Shown here one piece after another: positions 51,476-61,521 of a stretch of 64,000 nt of DNA. Each line of letters begins with the position of its first letter. The stretch's first letter is position 1. The stretch covers positions 1-64,000 of the forward strand of contig NZ_JAYTLQ010000013.1 in the NCBI RefSeq assembly GCF_043729335.1, written 5' to 3'. The stretch is from Crenothrix sp043729335 (GTDB lineage Bacteria; Pseudomonadota; Gammaproteobacteria; Methylococcales; Methylomonadaceae). The position numbers and the translations under genes were made by a program. The notes beneath the pieces are model-generated. The model was not told the origin of the DNA. It made no database searches and worked only from the letters and a program-made list of their open reading frames with translations.

Positions 51476-52567
51476 TTATTGATTGGTTTTTGATTCGATA
51501 ATGCCGCCGCCCAAACAAATCTCGCCATCGTAAAAAACCACGGATTGCCCAGGTGTGATGGCACGTTGCGGTTCATCGAAAACGCAGCGTACCTGGTTAT
51601 CCGATAACGGTGTGACCCTACAGGCTTGATCGACCTGACGGTAGCGGGTTTTCGCGTAGCAGGTTATAGGATTTGTGAGCGGTTTATTGCTGCACCAGTC
51701 GAGTTGACTGGCTTCCAGCGTATTGTGCAACATTAAGGGGTGGTCATGTCCTTGGCCTACGATTAGACGGTTATTGTCCAAATCTTTGTCCAAAACATAC
51801 CACGGTTCATCGGGTGCATCTTTTACGCCACCAATACCCAAACCTTGGCGTTGGCCAAAGGTGTAATACATCAAGCCATGATGTTTACCGATTAACTGAC
51901 CTTCCGGTGTACGCATTTCCCCTGGCTGCGTGGGCAAATAGCGTTGCAAAAATTCGGTAAATTTACGTTCGCCAATAAAGCAAATGCCGGTACTGTCTTT
52001 TTTCTTATGGTTGGCAAAACCAGCTTTGGTAGCCAGAGCGCGAATTTCCGGTTTGTGCAAATGGCCAATCGGAAACAGTGTTTTCGCTAACTGTTTTTGC
52101 CCCATGGTATACAGAAAATAACTTTGCTCTTTATTAGGATCTAAGCCTTTCAGCAAAAAATACTCGCCGTTTTTTTCATTAACCCGTGCATAGTGGCCAG
52201 TGGCGATGTATTCTGCGCCCAAATCCTCAGTGGCGTAGTTTAAGAAGGCTTTAAACTTGACGTGTTTGTTACATAGAATATCCGGATTGGGCGTTCTGCC
52301 GGCTTTAAATTCTGATAAAAACACCTCAAAGACTTCATCCCAATATTCGCTGGCAAAATTGACGGTTTTAAGCACAATGCCCAGTTTGTCGCAGACTTGT
52401 TGGGCATCGGCCAAATCTTGCATGGCAGTACAGTACTCTGTACCATCGTCCTCTTCCCAGTTTTTCATGAATAGGCCAGTAACCTCATGACCTTGCTCGA
52501 GTAATAACAGCGCAGTGACCGAAGAATCAACTCCGCCAGACATGCCCACGATAATGTTTTTACGCAT
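51476..52567 (-). CDS. mnmA: tRNA-specific 2-thiouridylase MnmA
   Basis: MnmA thiolates U34 of tRNA-Lys, -Glu and -Gln using sulfur from the TusE relay. The 363-residue protein has the PP-loop GMSGGVDSSV (8-17), FMKNWEE, CNKHVKF (first catalytic Cys ~97), the KDSTGICFIGERKF segment with the second Cys (~195-200), and GQRQGLGIGG. It overlaps nudJ by 8 bases, indicating co-transcription in the order nudJ-mnmA-purB. Confidence 0.97.
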   Translation of the reverse strand: MRKNIIVGMSGGVDSSVTALLLLEQGHEVTGLFMKNWEEDDGTEYCTAMQDLADAQQVCDKLGIVLKTVNFASEYWDEVFEVFLSEFKAGRTPNPDILCNKHVKFKAFLNYATEDLGAEYIATGHYARVNEKNGEYFLLKGLDPNKEQSYFLYTMGQKQLAKTLFPIGHLHKPEIRALATKAGFANHKKKDSTGICFIGERKFTEFLQRYLPTQPGEMRTPEGQLIGKHHGLMYYTFGQRQGLGIGGVKDAPDEPWYVLDKDLDNNRLIVGQGHDHPLMLHNTLEASQLDWCSNKPLTNPITCYAKTRYRQVDQACRVTPLSDNQVRCVFDEPQRAITPGQSVVFYDGEICLGGGIIESKTNQ

Positions 52568-53021
52568 GGTTAATATCGAGCAAAGATTTGAGCAACGTTA
52601 AAGGATAGCGTTGACCGCTGAGGTATTCTTCCACGCACAGGCGTACTAAAGGGCTGCGTAAGCGCATTTGTCTGGCGATGATTTCCTCATGCGTTAACCA
52701 ATGGGTGGCTACAATGCCGTCATCGAGTTTTTGGCTGGCGTCGTGGCTGTGGCAACTGCCTGCAAAGCAAAAGCGAATAAAGCTGGTTGCCTCGGGATTT
52801 TGTCGCCATAGCTGAACAGAGATAATGGCTTCTGGTTCGAAATGCCACGCGGTTTCTTCATTGACTTCACGTTTGACCGCCGCAATCAAGTCTTCGTTTT
52901 CTTCAAGGTGTCCTGCGGGTTGATTAAACTGAAGACCGCTAGAGGTTTCTTCTTCAACAAAGAGAAATCGGTCATCTTGTCTAATCACTGCCGCAACGGT
53001 TACGTTGGGTTTCCAAACCAT
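52560..53021 (-). CDS. nudJ: Nudix phosphatase NudJ-like
   Basis: A 153-residue Nudix hydrolase with box AGHLEENEDLIAAVKREVNEETAW (G-x5-E-x7-REUXEE; the terminal G is replaced by W, as in NudJ). NudJ hydrolyses hydroxymethylpyrimidine diphosphate and related compounds. The order nudJ-mnmA-purB matches enteric bacteria, minus hflD. ATG 53021 is preferred over TTG 53024. Confidence 0.88.
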   Translation of the reverse strand: MVWKPNVTVAAVIRQDDRFLFVEEETSSGLQFNQPAGHLEENEDLIAAVKREVNEETAWHFEPEAIISVQLWRQNPEATSFIRFCFAGSCHSHDASQKLDDGIVATHWLTHEEIIARQMRLRSPLVRLCVEEYLSGQRYPLTLLKSLLDINHA

Positions 53022-53151
53022 CAATGTGATTCCAAATGAATAAAGCGAATATTCTACTGGATTTAGCGGTATTATGGCGGCTAAGATTTATAATTAAGTG
53101 ACTTTTCATTTCATGCAACTTAATGTACTAAGAAATGATCATAGCTTTAAA

Positions 53152-53179
53152 TTGACCGGCAAATTGCTGAAAATAAGCT
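53152..53179 (+). promoter_or_regulatory. Candidate promoter for clpS-clpA
   Basis: TTGACC (53152-53157) and TAAGCT (53174-53179) are 16 bases apart, about 150 bases before the clpS ATG. Weak -10. The 53022-53326 gap contains no gene. Confidence 0.3.
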
Positions 53180-53326
53180 AAATAATTAAGTTTTCACAAT
53201 AGGCTGTTTATGCTGTTGGTTTGTTTAACGTATGAGGTAATTAGATTTTCTTATGCACAAAGTCTTGAAATATTTTTATATTGGCATTATGTTAAAGGTC
53301 AGAATACTTTATGTTTACGAGTGACT

Positions 53327-53650
53327 ATGTCCGATTTTGATCCACTAAGAGACGATGATAACGATGTAAGTGTACAAGAGGCGCAGCCTAAGCTTAAAAG
53401 GCCGCCTTTGTACAAAGTTATTTTATTAAATGACGACTTTACGCCGATGCATTTTGTAATTGAGCTTCTAATACAATTTTTTGCGATGTCAACCAATAAA
53501 GCAACGCAAGTTATGTTACAAATACATACGCAGGGGGTCGGCGTATGTGGCACTTATTCTAAAGACGTTGCCGAAACCAAAGTCTACATTGTTAACGAAT
53601 ATTCAAAACAGCACCAGCATCCACTGCTGTGCTCAATGGAAGAACTGTAG
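53327..53650 (+). CDS. clpS: ATP-dependent Clp protease adaptor ClpS
   Basis: ClpS delivers N-degron substrates to ClpAP. The 107-residue protein has the conserved core PLYKVILLNDDFTPMHFVIELL (seen as YKVILLNDDFTPM) and the ligand-pocket residues in this segment, then GVGVCGTYSKDVAETKV. The start ATG 53327 gives the usual ~25-residue disordered N-terminus; longer readings are not supported. It lies 11 bases before clpA. Confidence 0.95.
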   Translation: MSDFDPLRDDDNDVSVQEAQPKLKRPPLYKVILLNDDFTPMHFVIELLIQFFAMSTNKATQVMLQIHTQGVGVCGTYSKDVAETKVYIVNEYSKQHQHPLLCSMEEL

Positions 53651-53661
53651 TTGGAGAGTGT

Positions 53662-55932
53662 ATGTTAAGTAAAGAACTGGAAATTACCTTAAACATGGCT
53701 TTTAAAAAAGCCTACGATCAGCGTCACGAGTTTATTACCGTCGAGCATTTACTGCTGGCCTTAACGGATAATTCCTCTGCAGAAGCGATCATGAAAGCCT
53801 GTGGTTGCAATATTAAAGTGCTGCGTGCGCAGTTAGAACAGTTTATTGATGAAACTATTTCGCTGATCCCTGAAGGTATTCACCGTGAGACGCAACCCAC
53901 GTTAGGTTTTCAGCGGGTATTGCAACGGGCGGTTTTTCATGTACAGGCTTCCGATAAAAAAGAAGTATCCGGTGCCAATTTATTTGTCGCCTTGTTCAGT
54001 GAACAAGATTCCCATGCCGTGTATTTACTAAATAAGCAAGATGTATCAAGGTTGGACGTGGTTAATTATGTTGCACACGGCATTTCCAAAAACGATCAGG
54101 ATCATGCGTTATCACCCGAACAAGCTCCCAAAATGAATAATAACGATGCTGAAGCTTCCAGTACTCCGCTGGAAAAATATGCTACTAATCTTAACGATGA
54201 AGCTTTAAAAGGTAGAATCGATCCTTTAGTGGGTCGAGAAGCTGAGGTGGAAAGAACAATTCAAATTCTCTGTCGCAGACGCAAAAATAATCCGTTATTG
54301 GTCGGAGAAGCGGGTGTCGGTAAAACCGCAATTGCTGAAGGTTTGGCAAAAAGAATTGTCGAAAACAGTGTCCCTGAAATTTTGATGAAGAGTGTGATCT
54401 ATGCCTTGGATTTAGGCGCATTGGTTGCCGGAACCAAATACCGTGGCGATTTTGAAAAACGCTTGAAAGATTTGGTTAACCAGTTAAAAAATGAGCCAGA
54501 TTCGATTTTGTTTATAGACGAAATCCATACCATTATTGGTGCAGGTTCTGCATCAGGCGGGGTTATGGATGCGTCTAATCTGATTAAACCGATATTGGCC
54601 TCAGGACAGTTGCGCTGTATTGGTTCTACCACTTATCAAGAGTATCGCGGTATTTTTGAAAAAGATCATGCCTTGGTGCGTAGATTCCAGAAGGTTGACA
54701 TATTAGAGCCTTCTGTTGAAGAAACTATTTTGATTTTAAAAGGCCTTAAAACGCGTTTTGAAGAACACCATAATGTGAAATATTCGCCTGACGCATTACG
54801 GGTAGCTGCGGAATTATCGGATCGATATATCACCGACCGACATTTGCCGGATAAAGCTATTGATGTGATTGATGAAGCCGGAGCAAGACAGCGGATGAAG
54901 CTTGAGGCTGAGCGTGTGCCCGTTATTGATGTCACTGAAATCGAGGATATTGTGTCAAAAATGGCCAGAGTGCCCGCCAAGTCAGTGTCTTCTAATGAAG
55001 TGGATAAGCTGGGTAACTTGGATAAAAACCTCAAAATGCTGGTTTTTGGACAAGATGAAGCCATTTCTGCATTAACGTCAGCCATTAAGCTATCCCGTGC
55101 AGGGCTTAGAGAAACTCAGAAAACGATTGGTGCATTTTTATTTGCAGGCCCTACGGGTGTCGGTAAAACTGAAGTGACGCGCCAACTGGCCAAGGTACTG
55201 GGCGTGGAGTTGATTCGTTTTGATATGTCCGAATATATGGAACGTCACACCGTGTCCCGGTTAATCGGCGCACCTCCAGGTTATGTGGGTTTTGATCAAG
55301 GTGGCTTGTTAACGGAGCAGATTACTAAGCATCCTTATGCCGTTTTACTGCTTGATGAAGTAGAAAAAGCCCACCCTGATGTATTTAATCTATTATTACA
55401 AGTAATGGATCATGGTACTTTAACCGATACTAACGGCCGTAAAGCGGATTTCCGTAATATTATTATGGTGATGACCACGAATGCTGGGGCAGCGGAAGGC
55501 AGTCGCGCTTCCATTGGCTTTACGCACCAAGATCATGTTACAGACAGTTTGAAAGTGATCGAAAGAACCTTTTCTCCGGAATTTCGTAACCGTCTTGATG
55601 CCATTATTCAGTTTAAGCCTTTGGATATTTCGATTGTTGGGTCTGTTGTTGACAAGTTCATCTTTGAACTGGAAGCATTGCTGGCAGACAAGCACGTCAC
55701 TCTAACGTTAGATGCTGACGCGCGTTTGTGGCTAGCCGAGCACGGTTGCAGTCCAGACATGGGGGCAAGACCGATGGCAAGATTGATTCAGGAAAAAATC
55801 AAAAAGCCACTGGCGAATGATTTGTTATTTGGCAAGTTGGTGAGCGGCGGTAACGTGCGTATTTATGTAGAGAATAACGATCTTAGCCTTGATATTGAAA
55901 ACAAGGAGTTGATTGTCTCTGAAAATAGTTAA
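53662..55932 (+). CDS. clpA: ATP-dependent Clp protease ATP-binding subunit ClpA
   Basis: ClpA unfolds substrates and feeds them to ClpP. The 756-residue AAA+ protein has the Clp N domain (1-~145), AAA-1 with GEAGVGKTA (~217) and Walker B FIDEIHT, AAA-2 with GPTGVGKTE (~497) and LLDEVEKAHPD, and the IGF-type loop segment ASIGFTHQ for ClpP binding. ATG 53662 follows GGAGAG. It ends 5 bases before the convergent infA stop. Confidence 0.97.
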   Translation: MLSKELEITLNMAFKKAYDQRHEFITVEHLLLALTDNSSAEAIMKACGCNIKVLRAQLEQFIDETISLIPEGIHRETQPTLGFQRVLQRAVFHVQASDKKEVSGANLFVALFSEQDSHAVYLLNKQDVSRLDVVNYVAHGISKNDQDHALSPEQAPKMNNNDAEASSTPLEKYATNLNDEALKGRIDPLVGREAEVERTIQILCRRRKNNPLLVGEAGVGKTAIAEGLAKRIVENSVPEILMKSVIYALDLGALVAGTKYRGDFEKRLKDLVNQLKNEPDSILFIDEIHTIIGAGSASGGVMDASNLIKPILASGQLRCIGSTTYQEYRGIFEKDHALVRRFQKVDILEPSVEETILILKGLKTRFEEHHNVKYSPDALRVAAELSDRYITDRHLPDKAIDVIDEAGARQRMKLEAERVPVIDVTEIEDIVSKMARVPAKSVSSNEVDKLGNLDKNLKMLVFGQDEAISALTSAIKLSRAGLRETQKTIGAFLFAGPTGVGKTEVTRQLAKVLGVELIRFDMSEYMERHTVSRLIGAPPGYVGFDQGGLLTEQITKHPYAVLLLDEVEKAHPDVFNLLLQVMDHGTLTDTNGRKADFRNIIMVMTTNAGAAEGSRASIGFTHQDHVTDSLKVIERTFSPEFRNRLDAIIQFKPLDISIVGSVVDKFIFELEALLADKHVTLTLDADARLWLAEHGCSPDMGARPMARLIQEKIKKPLANDLLFGKLVSGGNVRIYVENNDLSLDIENKELIVSENS

Positions 55933-55937
55933 GTGCT

Positions 55938-56156
55938 TTAGCGCATACGGAACGAGATGCGCCCCTTGGATAAATCATAAGGGGTCATTTCTACTTTAAC
56001 GCTATCGCCAGTTAATATGCGTATGTAATGTTTACGCATTTTGCCGGAAATATGTGCAGTAACAATGTGACCGTTTTCAAGCTGGACACGAAACATGGTA
56101 TTAGGTAGGGTATCAATAACCTTGCCTTCCATTTCAATTTGATCTTCTTTAGCCAT
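55938..56156 (-). CDS. infA: Translation initiation factor IF-1
   Basis: IF-1 occludes the ribosomal A site during initiation. The 72-residue S1/OB-fold protein has the usual KEDQIEMEGKVIDTLPNTMFRV start (seen as KEDQIEMEGKVID) and the LENGHIVTAHISGKMRKHYIRIL core. The clpS-clpA, infA neighbourhood is conserved in gammaproteobacteria. Region 56157-56271 contains no recognised RNA gene. Confidence 0.97.
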   Translation of the reverse strand: MAKEDQIEMEGKVIDTLPNTMFRVQLENGHIVTAHISGKMRKHYIRILTGDSVKVEMTPYDLSKGRISFRMR

Positions 56157-56271
56157 TTGTATTCTCTTGAGTTATTTAAATTTGTACATTATACCATAAG
56201 CTTGCTATTAGCTAGAAAAGTGTGCGGCATAATTTGTAGCGGCGTTATTGATTTACCTTATTAAAGCTTTT

Positions 56272-56976
56272 TTACGGGATAAGGGCTTTGCGTTCTAGTT
56301 CTGTTTTTGCCACTTTATCTCTTAAATACACGGGGATAGCCGATTCTGCGCTAACGGCCAAACCTTGCTCAAAACCATACACTCCTAATTGTGCAACGTT
56401 ACCAGCACTCGGTAAATGCTGCGTTTCGTAATAATTCACCTTATCGCCTAAGCAAATTTTCAACTCATCTTGATACACAGCCCAAGCAGAGCCAACTCCC
56501 ACGCCTTGTACTTCAGAGGAAATAACGGAACTGGCAGGTGTCACCGCTTCTTGGCCGATTAACTGTGCAAAACCTTGGCCATCACGCTGATAAACTCCCC
56601 AAAAAATCTCACCAAGACGTGCATCCATTGCCGAAAATACCACATCCAAATCCGCAGCATTGTGGTTGAAAAAGCCTTGCGCCAATGCTGCCAAAGTAGA
56701 TACCGGTACGACTGGAATATCCAGCCCAAATGCTATGCCTTGAATAACACCGGTAGCAATTCTAACGCCAGTAAATGAACCTGGACCACAACCAAACGCC
56801 AACGCATCCAGATCAGCAGGTTTTAAACCCGCTTGGGCCAACAACGAATCAATCATCGGCAAAATAAGCTTGGTGTGTTGCTGCGGGGCGATTTCAAAAC
56901 GTTCCAGCATCTCGCCATCAACAAAAAGGGCAGCGGAACAAGCTTCGGTGGCGGTTTCTACGGCTAATAATTTCAT
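56272..56976 (-). CDS. tsaB: tRNA threonylcarbamoyladenosine biosynthesis protein TsaB
   Basis: TsaB is the non-catalytic partner of TsaD in t6A37 synthesis. The 234-residue ASKHA-fold protein has AVETATEACSAALF at the start and AFGCGPGSFTGVRIATG (~62-78). It overlaps the dinG-like gene upstream by four bases (ATGA), so the two are co-translated, as in yeaZ/yoaA of enterics. Confidence 0.93.
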   Translation of the reverse strand: MKLLAVETATEACSAALFVDGEMLERFEIAPQQHTKLILPMIDSLLAQAGLKPADLDALAFGCGPGSFTGVRIATGVIQGIAFGLDIPVVPVSTLAALAQGFFNHNAADLDVVFSAMDARLGEIFWGVYQRDGQGFAQLIGQEAVTPASSVISSEVQGVGVGSAWAVYQDELKICLGDKVNYYETQHLPSAGNVAQLGVYGFEQGLAVSAESAIPVYLRDKVAKTELERKALIP

Positions 56977-58892
56977 TCGGTAGGCTGGTTTTGGAAAAAA
57001 TCATAAACTTCGTCGATATTGCGGGTGCGTTTCATGGCGGGGATGCTGTCTAAAAATAATTGCCCGTAGCTGCTTTTCAACAAGCGCCGGTCACAGATCA
57101 TCAATACGCCACGGTCATTGACATCGCGGATTAACCGGCCAATGCCTTGCCGTAAAGCAATAATGGCCACCGGCAATTGATGCTCAAAAAACGCATTACG
57201 GCCTTGTTGGCTTAGCGTATCCAGCCGCGCTTTTAACACCGGATCGCCAGGCGAGGCGAACGGCAATTTATCTATAATAACACACGACAAGGCCTCGCCC
57301 CGCACGTCGATACCTTCCCAAAAACTGGATGTGCCTAGCAAGACCGCATTGCCAAGTTGCTTGAACTCTGCCAATAACTGGGTTTTGGGCTGGCTGCCTT
57401 GGATCAATAACGGGTAGTCGAGTTGGTCGGCCAAAATATCCGCCGCCTGTTTTAAGGCGCGGTGGCTGGTGAACAGAAAAAACGCCCGCCCACGGCTGGC
57501 TTGCAATACCGGCAAGGCAAAGTCGATAATATCCGCTACAAAATTCGCTGAATTAGGCAGCGGCAAGCCTTTGGGGTGATAAAACAACGATTGATTGGGA
57601 TAATCAAACGGGCTATCCCAGCTTTTGCTGACGGTGTTGCTAAGCCCTAAACTGTTAGCGAAATAATCAAAGGTATTGGCCACGCTTAAGGTCGCGGAGG
57701 TAAATATCCAGCTTGCCTGGTAATATTGCATAAAATTGCGAAATTCCGAGGCAATATCCAGTGGCGTACGGCTGAGGGTAAAGGATTTTTTATAAGTTTC
57801 GTACCAGCGTATCCATTGGCCGCTCTTGTCGTCCATAATGACAGTGAGCTGCTGCATGAGTTCATCGGCGCGTTTAAAGCACGATTCCAGGCCTTTAGTT
57901 TTCACTGAAGCCAATTCCAACTGATTGGTTAAGCATTGTAACTGGGTTTTGACTTTATTAAGGCTAGCAAGGATTTTAGGGTTATTAGCAATATCTTGCC
58001 AGTCGCCGCGTTTCTGTTCCACACCAAATGCCAGCCGTAAATTTTTCACCTCACTTTCCAAATCTTCCGAGGCACTGCGTAATACCGGCATATCGGTGGC
58101 ATCTTTGAAATATTCTTGCAAGGTATCACTGGCCAGATCCAGCAGTTTTTTACTGCCGATACTGATGCCTAAAAAATTGGACGCAGTATCAGCCAGTTGA
58201 TGGGCTTCGTCGATAATAATCACTTCGGCTTCGGGTAATAATTCGCCAAAACCACTGTCTTTGATCGACCAATCGGCGCATAGCAAATGATGGTTAATGA
58301 CTAGCACATCGCATTCTTGCGCCCGCCTACGCGCTTTCACCAGAAAGCAATCATCATAATCGGGGCACTCTTGGCCTAAACAATTGTCTTGTGTGGAGGT
58401 GGCGTGTTGCCACACCGGATCGCCTTCTGCAATGTCGGCGACTTCGGCTATATCGCCAATCTTGGTTTTTTTTGCCCATAGCTTAATTTTCGACAGCGCG
58501 ACTGCTTCTTCTTTATTGTAGCCACGGATATAGTCCAAGGCATCTCTTAAGCGGTATTTGCACAGATAATTACTACGGCCTTTAAGTAACGCGGCGCTAA
58601 ACGGCACGTTCAACGCTTTGCGGATAATCGGCACATCGTTGTTAAACAATTGGTCTTGCAAATTTTTGGTGCCGGTTGAAATGATGACTTTCTTTTCGGA
58701 TAAAATAGCCGGAATTAAATAAGCAAAGGTTTTGCCGGTGCCAGTACCTGCTTCCGCAATTAAGTTGTGGTTGTCATCAATAGCCAAGGCGACGGCGTTT
58801 GCCATTTCGGTCTGTGCTGCGCGGGGCTGATAACCGTCTATGCTGTGTGATAATGCGCCATCGGCGCTGAAGATTTTTTCTAAATTTGTCAT
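56973..58892 (-). CDS. yoaA: DinG/YoaA-family ATP-dependent DNA helicase
   Basis: An XPD-like superfamily 2 helicase of ~639 residues. It has Walker A AEAGTGTGKTFAYL (~45), a four-cysteine Fe-S region (CKYRL, then CLGQECPDYDDC), DEAH box IIIDEAHQL (~205), and C-terminal ATP-motif QGIGRLIRD. YoaA acts with HolC in repair of replication damage. ATG 58892 gives the family's normal start; an upstream reading to 58967 adds 25 residues with no family match. It is adjacent to tsaB as in Escherichia. Confidence 0.9.
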   Translation of the reverse strand: MTNLEKIFSADGALSHSIDGYQPRAAQTEMANAVALAIDDNHNLIAEAGTGTGKTFAYLIPAILSEKKVIISTGTKNLQDQLFNNDVPIIRKALNVPFSAALLKGRSNYLCKYRLRDALDYIRGYNKEEAVALSKIKLWAKKTKIGDIAEVADIAEGDPVWQHATSTQDNCLGQECPDYDDCFLVKARRRAQECDVLVINHHLLCADWSIKDSGFGELLPEAEVIIIDEAHQLADTASNFLGISIGSKKLLDLASDTLQEYFKDATDMPVLRSASEDLESEVKNLRLAFGVEQKRGDWQDIANNPKILASLNKVKTQLQCLTNQLELASVKTKGLESCFKRADELMQQLTVIMDDKSGQWIRWYETYKKSFTLSRTPLDIASEFRNFMQYYQASWIFTSATLSVANTFDYFANSLGLSNTVSKSWDSPFDYPNQSLFYHPKGLPLPNSANFVADIIDFALPVLQASRGRAFFLFTSHRALKQAADILADQLDYPLLIQGSQPKTQLLAEFKQLGNAVLLGTSSFWEGIDVRGEALSCVIIDKLPFASPGDPVLKARLDTLSQQGRNAFFEHQLPVAIIALRQGIGRLIRDVNDRGVLMICDRRLLKSSYGQLFLDSIPAMKRTRNIDEVYDFFQNQPTE

Positions 58893-59003
58893 TGCGTCAC
58901 TGAAGAATACGAGATGCTGTGTTGCGATTTTCCGCTCATGGTAGAACACTGTGTAAAAGATTACCAATATCTTGAGTGATCTGTTTAAGAATCGTGAGGC
59001 TGT

Positions 59004-60839
59004 GTGAACGCTGAAACCCCAGAAACGCCGATTGATATTCCGACATTTTTAAAAAACCTGACCACACGGCCAGGCATTTATAAAATGCTCAATGTTCAGG
59101 GCGACATTATTTATATTGGTAAAGCCAAAAACCTGAAAAATCGGGTGTCGAATTATTTCAGGGCGCAAAGCACCTCGCCAAAACAGCAGGCGATGGTCAC
59201 CAAGATAACCAGCATTGAGGTCACCGTCACCCACACCGAAACCGAGGCGCTGTTGCTGGAAGCCCAGCAAATCAGGCGGCACAAGCCACGCTATAACATC
59301 TGTTTGCGTGATGACCGCTCTTACCCGTATATCCATTTATCCAGTCACGAATTTCCGCAAATTGGCCTGCACCGTGGTGCCAAGAAAAAATCCGGTCAGT
59401 ATTTTGGCCCGTATCCCAGCGCCAGTGCCGCCAAAGACAGCCTGAAGATGCTACAAAAGATTTTCCCGCTCCGCCAGTGCGATGACTCAGTGTACAACAA
59501 CCGTACGCGGCCTTGTCTACAATACCAGATTAAACGCTGCACGGGGCCGTGCGTGGGCTTAATCGACAAAATAAGTTATGGCCATGATGTTGATAATACA
59601 ATCTTATTTTTAGAAGGCAAGGGCGGTGTACTGGTTGATCAGTTGATAGTGAACATGGAAAATGCCGCGACGGAACTGAATTATGAGCTGGCCGCCAGCT
59701 TTAGGGATCAAATTATCAAGCTGCGGCTGGTGTTGGAGCAAAATTTTATCGAGGGCGAGAAAGGCGATGTCGATATCATTGCTTGTGCGACCAAAGCCAA
59801 TCTCGCCTGTATTCAGGTATTTTTTATTCGCAACGGCCAGCATTTGGGCAACAAAGCCTTCTTCCCTAAAATGACCGACGAAAACGATCCTGCTGCTGTT
59901 ATCCAGGCGTTTATCGCGCAATATTACTTTGACAAGCCCGTGCCGCATGAGTTTATTGTCAGCCATGAGCTGGAAGAAGCCAGCTTATTAGCCGAAGTTT
60001 TGGCTGGCCAAGCCAAACACGCGGTGACGATTTCAGCACGTGTGCGCGGAGAGCGGTTAAAATGGTTGCAGATGACAATAACCAATGCCGAAAATACGTT
60101 GCTCAGCAAGCTGGCCAACAAGCAGGACAGTTATGCACGTTTTCTAAGCCTGCAAGAAGTGTTGGGCATGCAAGAACTGCCCAAGCGACTTGAATGTTTT
60201 GATATTAGCCACACCCAGGGTCAGCAAACCGTGGCCTCTTGCGTGGTATTTGATCGCGAAGGCCCAGTAAAGTCGGCTTATCGGATTTTTAATATTGAAG
60301 GCATCACCGCTGGCGATGATTATGCAGCTATCCATCAGGCAGTATACCGGCGCTTTAAGCGCATTAAGCAAAATGAAATTGTCGCGCCGGATATTTTGTT
60401 TATTGATGGAGGTAAAGGACAGGTCGCCGCCGCGCAAAAGGCATTGATAGAATTAGACATAAACAGTGTTATGATAGTCGGCGTTTCTAAGGGGCCTGAC
60501 AGAAAAGCAGGCATGGAAAAAATGATTGTGGTGGGACAGCAGCAGCCCCTGGATATTAATCCCCGCGCCAGCGCGCTGTTATTAATCCAGCATATCCGCG
60601 ACGAAGCGCATCGTTTTGCCATAACCGGCCATAAACAGCGCCGCGCCAAAGCCATGCAGCAATCGGTATTGGAAGAAGTGGCCGGATTAGGGCCTAAGCG
60701 CCGTCAGCTTTTATTGAAACAGTTTGGGGGGCTGCAAGGGGTAGCAGGCGCGGGAATTGATGCGCTTTGCAGTATAGACGGTATTAGCCGGCAATTGGCA
60801 CAACGCATTTACGCATTATTTCACCAAGATGAAAATTGA
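59004..60839 (+). CDS. uvrC: UvrABC system protein C
   Basis: UvrC makes both incisions in nucleotide excision repair. The 611-residue protein has the GIY-YIG nuclease (RPGIYKM, IIYIGKAKNLKNR, ~20-50), a UvrB-binding region (~205-240), the C-terminal RNase-H-like endonuclease with ECFDISHTQG (~395) and LFIDGGKGQ (~455), and two helix-hairpin-helix motifs at the end. GTG 59004 is the start, with GTGAGGC in front. It overlaps pgsA by 11 bases. Confidence 0.96.
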   Translation: MNAETPETPIDIPTFLKNLTTRPGIYKMLNVQGDIIYIGKAKNLKNRVSNYFRAQSTSPKQQAMVTKITSIEVTVTHTETEALLLEAQQIRRHKPRYNICLRDDRSYPYIHLSSHEFPQIGLHRGAKKKSGQYFGPYPSASAAKDSLKMLQKIFPLRQCDDSVYNNRTRPCLQYQIKRCTGPCVGLIDKISYGHDVDNTILFLEGKGGVLVDQLIVNMENAATELNYELAASFRDQIIKLRLVLEQNFIEGEKGDVDIIACATKANLACIQVFFIRNGQHLGNKAFFPKMTDENDPAAVIQAFIAQYYFDKPVPHEFIVSHELEEASLLAEVLAGQAKHAVTISARVRGERLKWLQMTITNAENTLLSKLANKQDSYARFLSLQEVLGMQELPKRLECFDISHTQGQQTVASCVVFDREGPVKSAYRIFNIEGITAGDDYAAIHQAVYRRFKRIKQNEIVAPDILFIDGGKGQVAAAQKALIELDINSVMIVGVSKGPDRKAGMEKMIVVGQQQPLDINPRASALLLIQHIRDEAHRFAITGHKQRRAKAMQQSVLEEVAGLGPKRRQLLLKQFGGLQGVAGAGIDALCSIDGISRQLAQRIYALFHQDEN

Positions 60840-61395
60840 ATTTAACTTACCAACCAATTTAACACTCCTAAGGATCGCGTTAATACCTTTGTTAGCGGTG
60901 GTTTTTTATCTGCCTTGGCAATATACCAATGTAGCCTGCATGTTGATTTTTTTGGCTGCGGGCATTACCGATTGGCTAGACGGTTATCTTGCCCGAAAAA
61001 TGCAGCTGGAAACCCCGTTTGGTGCTTTTTTAGATCCTGTCGCTGATAAATTGATGGTTGCGATTGTATTGGTGTTGTTGGTTCAGCAACAAGCCAGTGC
61101 GGCTTTAGCCATTCCTGCGGCGATTATTATCGGTAGAGAAATTACGATTGCATCGCTACGGGAATGGATGGCAGAAATCGGCCAACAAGGTACGGTTAAG
61201 GTCTCGCAATTAGGTAAATGGAAAACCTCGGCGCAGATGCTCGCCATTGGTATGTTGCTGTACCGTGAAGACCTGCTAGGTATTCCTATCAATTATTGCG
61301 GGTATACTTTGCTGTATATCGCGGCCATACTGACATTATGGTCTATGATTAGCTATTTAAAAGCAGCATTTTTGGTGTTATCAGAAAATAATTAA
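60829..61395 (+). CDS. pgsA: CDP-diacylglycerol-glycerol-3-phosphate 3-phosphatidyltransferase
   Basis: PgsA makes phosphatidylglycerol phosphate. The 188-residue membrane protein has NLPTNLTLLRIALIP at the start and the CDP-alcohol transferase motif DWLDGYLARKMQLETPFGAFLDPVADK (DG-x2-AR-x8-G-x3-D-x3-D pattern, ~45-71). The uvrC-pgsA pairing is standard in gammaproteobacteria. Unlike enterics, no tRNA genes follow. Confidence 0.96.
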   Translation: MKIEFNLPTNLTLLRIALIPLLAVVFYLPWQYTNVACMLIFLAAGITDWLDGYLARKMQLETPFGAFLDPVADKLMVAIVLVLLVQQQASAALAIPAAIIIGREITIASLREWMAEIGQQGTVKVSQLGKWKTSAQMLAIGMLLYREDLLGIPINYCGYTLLYIAAILTLWSMISYLKAAFLVLSENN

Positions 61396-61521
61396 CACAT
61401 TAAAAGCTTCGGATTGATGCCTTTGCGTTAAGCCTAATTACTGTATAGGAAAAGATAAAATAAGCCTTTGGGCTTTATAAAAACCTATATAGCCCATTGG
61501 ATACGATACGACAGAAGAAGA

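Noticed and set aside
56157..56271. tRNA-Ser near infA
   Set aside because: Checked because of the enteric arrangement; no tRNA-like fold seen.
61396..61521. tRNA genes after pgsA, as found in enteric bacteria
   Set aside because: No cloverleaf or TTCGA-type T-loop was found in this gap.
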